Made by a program: the position numbers and the translations under genes. A DNA stretch of 64,000 bases from Lactococcus garvieae. GTDB taxonomy: Bacteria > Bacillota > Bacilli > Lactobacillales > Streptococcaceae. Where the stretch lies: NCBI RefSeq assembly GCF_016027715.1, contig NZ_CP065691.1, positions 777,954 through 841,953 of the forward strand, written 5' to 3'. Below are positions 62,649 to 64,000 of the stretch, piece by piece. The notes under the pieces were generated by a model. The model was not told where the DNA came from. It saw only the letters and a program-made list of their open reading frames with translations, and made no database searches. Within the stretch, counting starts at the first letter, position 1. Each line of letters begins with the position of its first letter.

Positions 62649-63230
62649 TCACCCTTGGACCAAAAGCAATCTTGGTTTAGAAGTATCAGACTGATCACCG
62701 TATTTATTTAACTCTCCAATTTTTAGCATCTCTATTGCTGCTCCAGAACGTGCAACACCCGTTGCTTTTCTTATACTTAAGTATTTCTGAGTCCCATCGG
62801 CAGAATCGATCGTGATTGCGTGTGGCTCTTCGTTAATACTTGCACTTTTATCTGAATTGATTACTAGTATATTTCCATTACCAGCTTTCCAAGTACCAAC
62901 TAATGTGGTAAAATCACCATTTAAAATAGCTTCTTCATCAAGATCCAACTGTTGGGAATCTGTACTCGTTTCTTGCGACGTTTCAGATGAAGTATCGGAC
63001 TGTTGTTCTACTTGCTGTATATCTGTACTCGACTCCTGCGGAGTTTCAGATGAAGATTTGGACTGTTGTTTCACATCTTGTGCTGGCTTTTGCGATTCTT
63101 TTTCCGATTTCTTGCTAATTTCTTCTTTTTTAGGCACGGAAGTATTAGACTTTTGATTTTTTTCTGATGAACATGCTATGAGTGTTAAAGAAGCTAAAGC
63201 GACAATAGATAGTAATGTAATTTTTTTCAT
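62649..63230 (-). CDS. Lipoprotein with DUF6287-like domain and Ser/Gln-rich repeats
   Basis: 193 residues from ATG 63230 (AAGGAG box; a longer frame has none). Lipobox 'LTLIACSS' (Cys20). A spacer rich in Ser/Glu/Gln (~25-100) contains an imperfect duplication ('SSETPQESSTDIQQVEQQSD' then 'SSETSQETSTDSQQLD'). The motif 'ILNGDFTTLVGTWKAGNGN' (~107-125) matches the other lipoprotein. Role unknown; the layout suggests a cell-surface attached small domain. Confidence 0.82.
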   Translation of the reverse strand: MKKITLLSIVALASLTLIACSSEKNQKSNTSVPKKEEISKKSEKESQKPAQDVKQQSKSSSETPQESSTDIQQVEQQSDTSSETSQETSTDSQQLDLDEEAILNGDFTTLVGTWKAGNGNILVINSDKSASINEEPHAITIDSADGTQKYLSIRKATGVARSGAAIEMLKIGELNKYGDQSDTSKPRLLLVQG

Positions 63231-63344
63231 AATTAAACTCCTTATCTTTATTTTATTACAATATAAATCAAAGCACAAACGACCACCTTCACATAATGAT
63301 AGTTTTAACCTATAATCTCAAAAACAACATTTCAAGAAGCTCAA

Positions 63345-63353
63345 TGTTATAAT
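63345..63353 (+). promoter_or_regulatory. Extended -10 of the possible small RNA
   Basis: TGTTATAAT, a perfect extended -10, ~7 nt before position 63360. The stretch 63231-63557 otherwise holds no gene. Confidence 0.6.
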
Positions 63354-63359
63354 CGGTAT

Positions 63360-63427
63360 AGGCAGATTTCAAATAATATAATTAATACATCTCAAGAAGC
63401 TACCTTTCTGCCTAGGTAGCTTTTTTG
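63360..63427 (+). ncRNA. Possible ~65-nt regulatory RNA with terminator
   Basis: From the extended -10 the transcript would start AGGCAGA and end with the terminator AAGCTACC/GGTAGCTT + T6. Its 5' end AGGCAGA is perfectly complementary to TCTGCCT in the terminator loop, so two structures compete. A TCAAGAAGCT element occurs both in the promoter region (63332) and in the RNA. It could be a stand-alone sRNA or a leader for the XRE gene 130 nt further on. Confidence 0.5.
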
Positions 63428-63557
63428 TGTGAAATTATCAGTTGTTTTGATGGTTTCCATTCTCCTCTAAACTATTTTATGTCGCTTATCAGTTTATTTA
63501 TTAATATTACTTAGATATAATATAAACAGATAAATTAAAATCATTAAGGAAAACTGT

Positions 63558-63773
63558 ATGGAATTATTTAATAATCACGTGAAATTACTTCGCATGGAAC
63601 AAGCTATAACGCAAAAGCAAGCAGCAAAAGAATTCGGAGTTACCGAAGCGACATGGCAAAGGTACGAATCCAATCGATTACCTTCAATTCGTAATTGTAT
63701 AGCTCTAGCAGATTATTTTGATGTCTCTCTTGACTACCTTCTTGGTCGCTCTGAGCATAGGTCGATTTTATAA
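63558..63773 (+). CDS. XRE-family transcriptional regulator (71 aa)
   Basis: 71 residues, essentially one helix-turn-helix of the Cro/C1 type: 'LRMEQAITQKQAAKEFGVTE' then 'ATWQRYESNRLPSIRNCIAL' and 'YFDVSLDYLLGRSE', the common ending of small XRE proteins. AAGGA box before the ATG and a clear promoter (TATAAT ~35 nt upstream). Targets unknown; the palindrome at 63893 is a candidate. Confidence 0.85.
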   Translation: MELFNNHVKLLRMEQAITQKQAAKEFGVTEATWQRYESNRLPSIRNCIALADYFDVSLDYLLGRSEHRSIL

Positions 63774-63811
63774 TTTTAGGAGAGTATGTAAATTAGCGAT
63801 AGGTTTTTGTG

Positions 63812-63836
63812 AATACTCCTTAGGGAGTGTTTTTTG
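63812..63836 (+). terminator. Terminator after XRE gene
   Basis: AATACTCC pairs with GGAGTGTT (one G-U pair), followed by T-run. Confidence 0.75.
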
Positions 63837-63892
63837 TTTTTATTCAAAGATGGAAGAGGGAAATTTCAATACTTTATATTATTAATGGAAAT

Positions 63893-63909
63893 TATAGGAA
63901 GTTCCTATA
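63893..63909. promoter_or_regulatory. 17-bp palindrome near the right edge
   Basis: TATAGGAA-G-TTCCTATA. It precedes an AT-rich promoter-like stretch (TACAAT ~30 nt later) of a gene that lies beyond the window, and could be an operator. The rest of 63837-64000 shows no gene. Confidence 0.4.
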
Positions 63910-64000
63910 ACAAAATATATAAAGAATACAATGAAGCTTAATAAGTTTATCTCATAAAGTTTAGAAGATATATAACGAAAATTACAATATGTACACTTTT

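Noticed and set aside
63893-63909. FLP-recombinase-like (FRT) site
   Set aside because: The resemblance is limited to GAAGTTCCTAT; no second arm with an 8-bp spacer and no recombinase nearby.

Overview
The window looks like a chromosomal segment of a Lactococcus species, most likely of the L. garvieae group. DNA is AT-rich with strong AGGAGG-type ribosome sites. The order folA - small ORF - clpX - ysxC - folB - folKE - folP - ylgG - folC, with a fused folKE and a Nudix gene inside the folate cluster, is the lactococcal arrangement. The block murI/rdgB - yfcE - CBS - xerD-like - scpA - scpB - rluB is the streptococcal/lactococcal condensin neighbourhood. No rRNA, tRNA, CRISPR array or intact insertion sequence was seen. 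The species assignment is inference.

Layout. 0-4.7 kb: a LysR fragment, a CorC/CNNM-type membrane protein, the phenolic acid decarboxylase padC with padR and a clear operator, rex, and an unusual Spx/ArsC-family protein. 4.7-14 kb: a sortase-assembled pilus cluster on the minus strand (backbone pilin, 1223-residue VWA tip adhesin, basal pilin, then one polypeptide carrying two complete sortase domains) with an Rgg-type regulator upstream. The backbone pilin is cut by an in-frame amber codon. 14-25 kb: radC, glmS, a deoxynucleoside kinase and the folate/clpX/DHFR cluster. 25-37 kb: trmL, xpt-pbuX under a guanine-type riboswitch, the ScpAB block, a glutamate racemase/RdgB fusion, ilvE, a MscS channel, rnhB and rbgA. 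37-41 kb: a tiny cationic peptide ORF coupled to a small membrane protein, then the pcp-DUF979-DUF969 set and a PTS EIIA/regulator remnant. 41-48 kb: a GLUG-repeat surface protein ending in LPEAG, and a cellobiose-type phospho-beta-glucosidase/EIIC operon whose EIIB gene is decayed. 48-51 kb: a LytTR-DUF3021 operon driving two related exported proteins. 51-56 kb: ppdK divergent from a CcpN-like repressor and the PPDK regulatory protein, with shared operator repeats. 56-64 kb: universal stress proteins, a HicB-like orphan, two tandem hydrophobic peptide genes with apparently leaderless promoters, a CDF metal exporter, two related lipoproteins, a possible small RNA and an XRE regulator.

How the genes work together. 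The pilus genes form one unit: pilins are exported, polymerised by the class C half of the sortase and, by inference, anchored by its class A-like half. Rgg and an 11-bp dyad upstream of the pilin promoter are the likely control. FolKE, YlgG, FolB, FolP, FolC and DHFR make up the tetrahydrofolate pathway from GTP onward. Xpt and PbuX salvage xanthine under purine control. PPDK, its CcpN-like repressor and its regulatory kinase/phosphorylase form a pyruvate/PEP control module. The most unusual items are the two-headed sortase, the amber-interrupted major pilin, the duplicated leaderless micro-peptides (60.3-60.7 kb) and the cationic 33-residue peptide at 37.6 kb.
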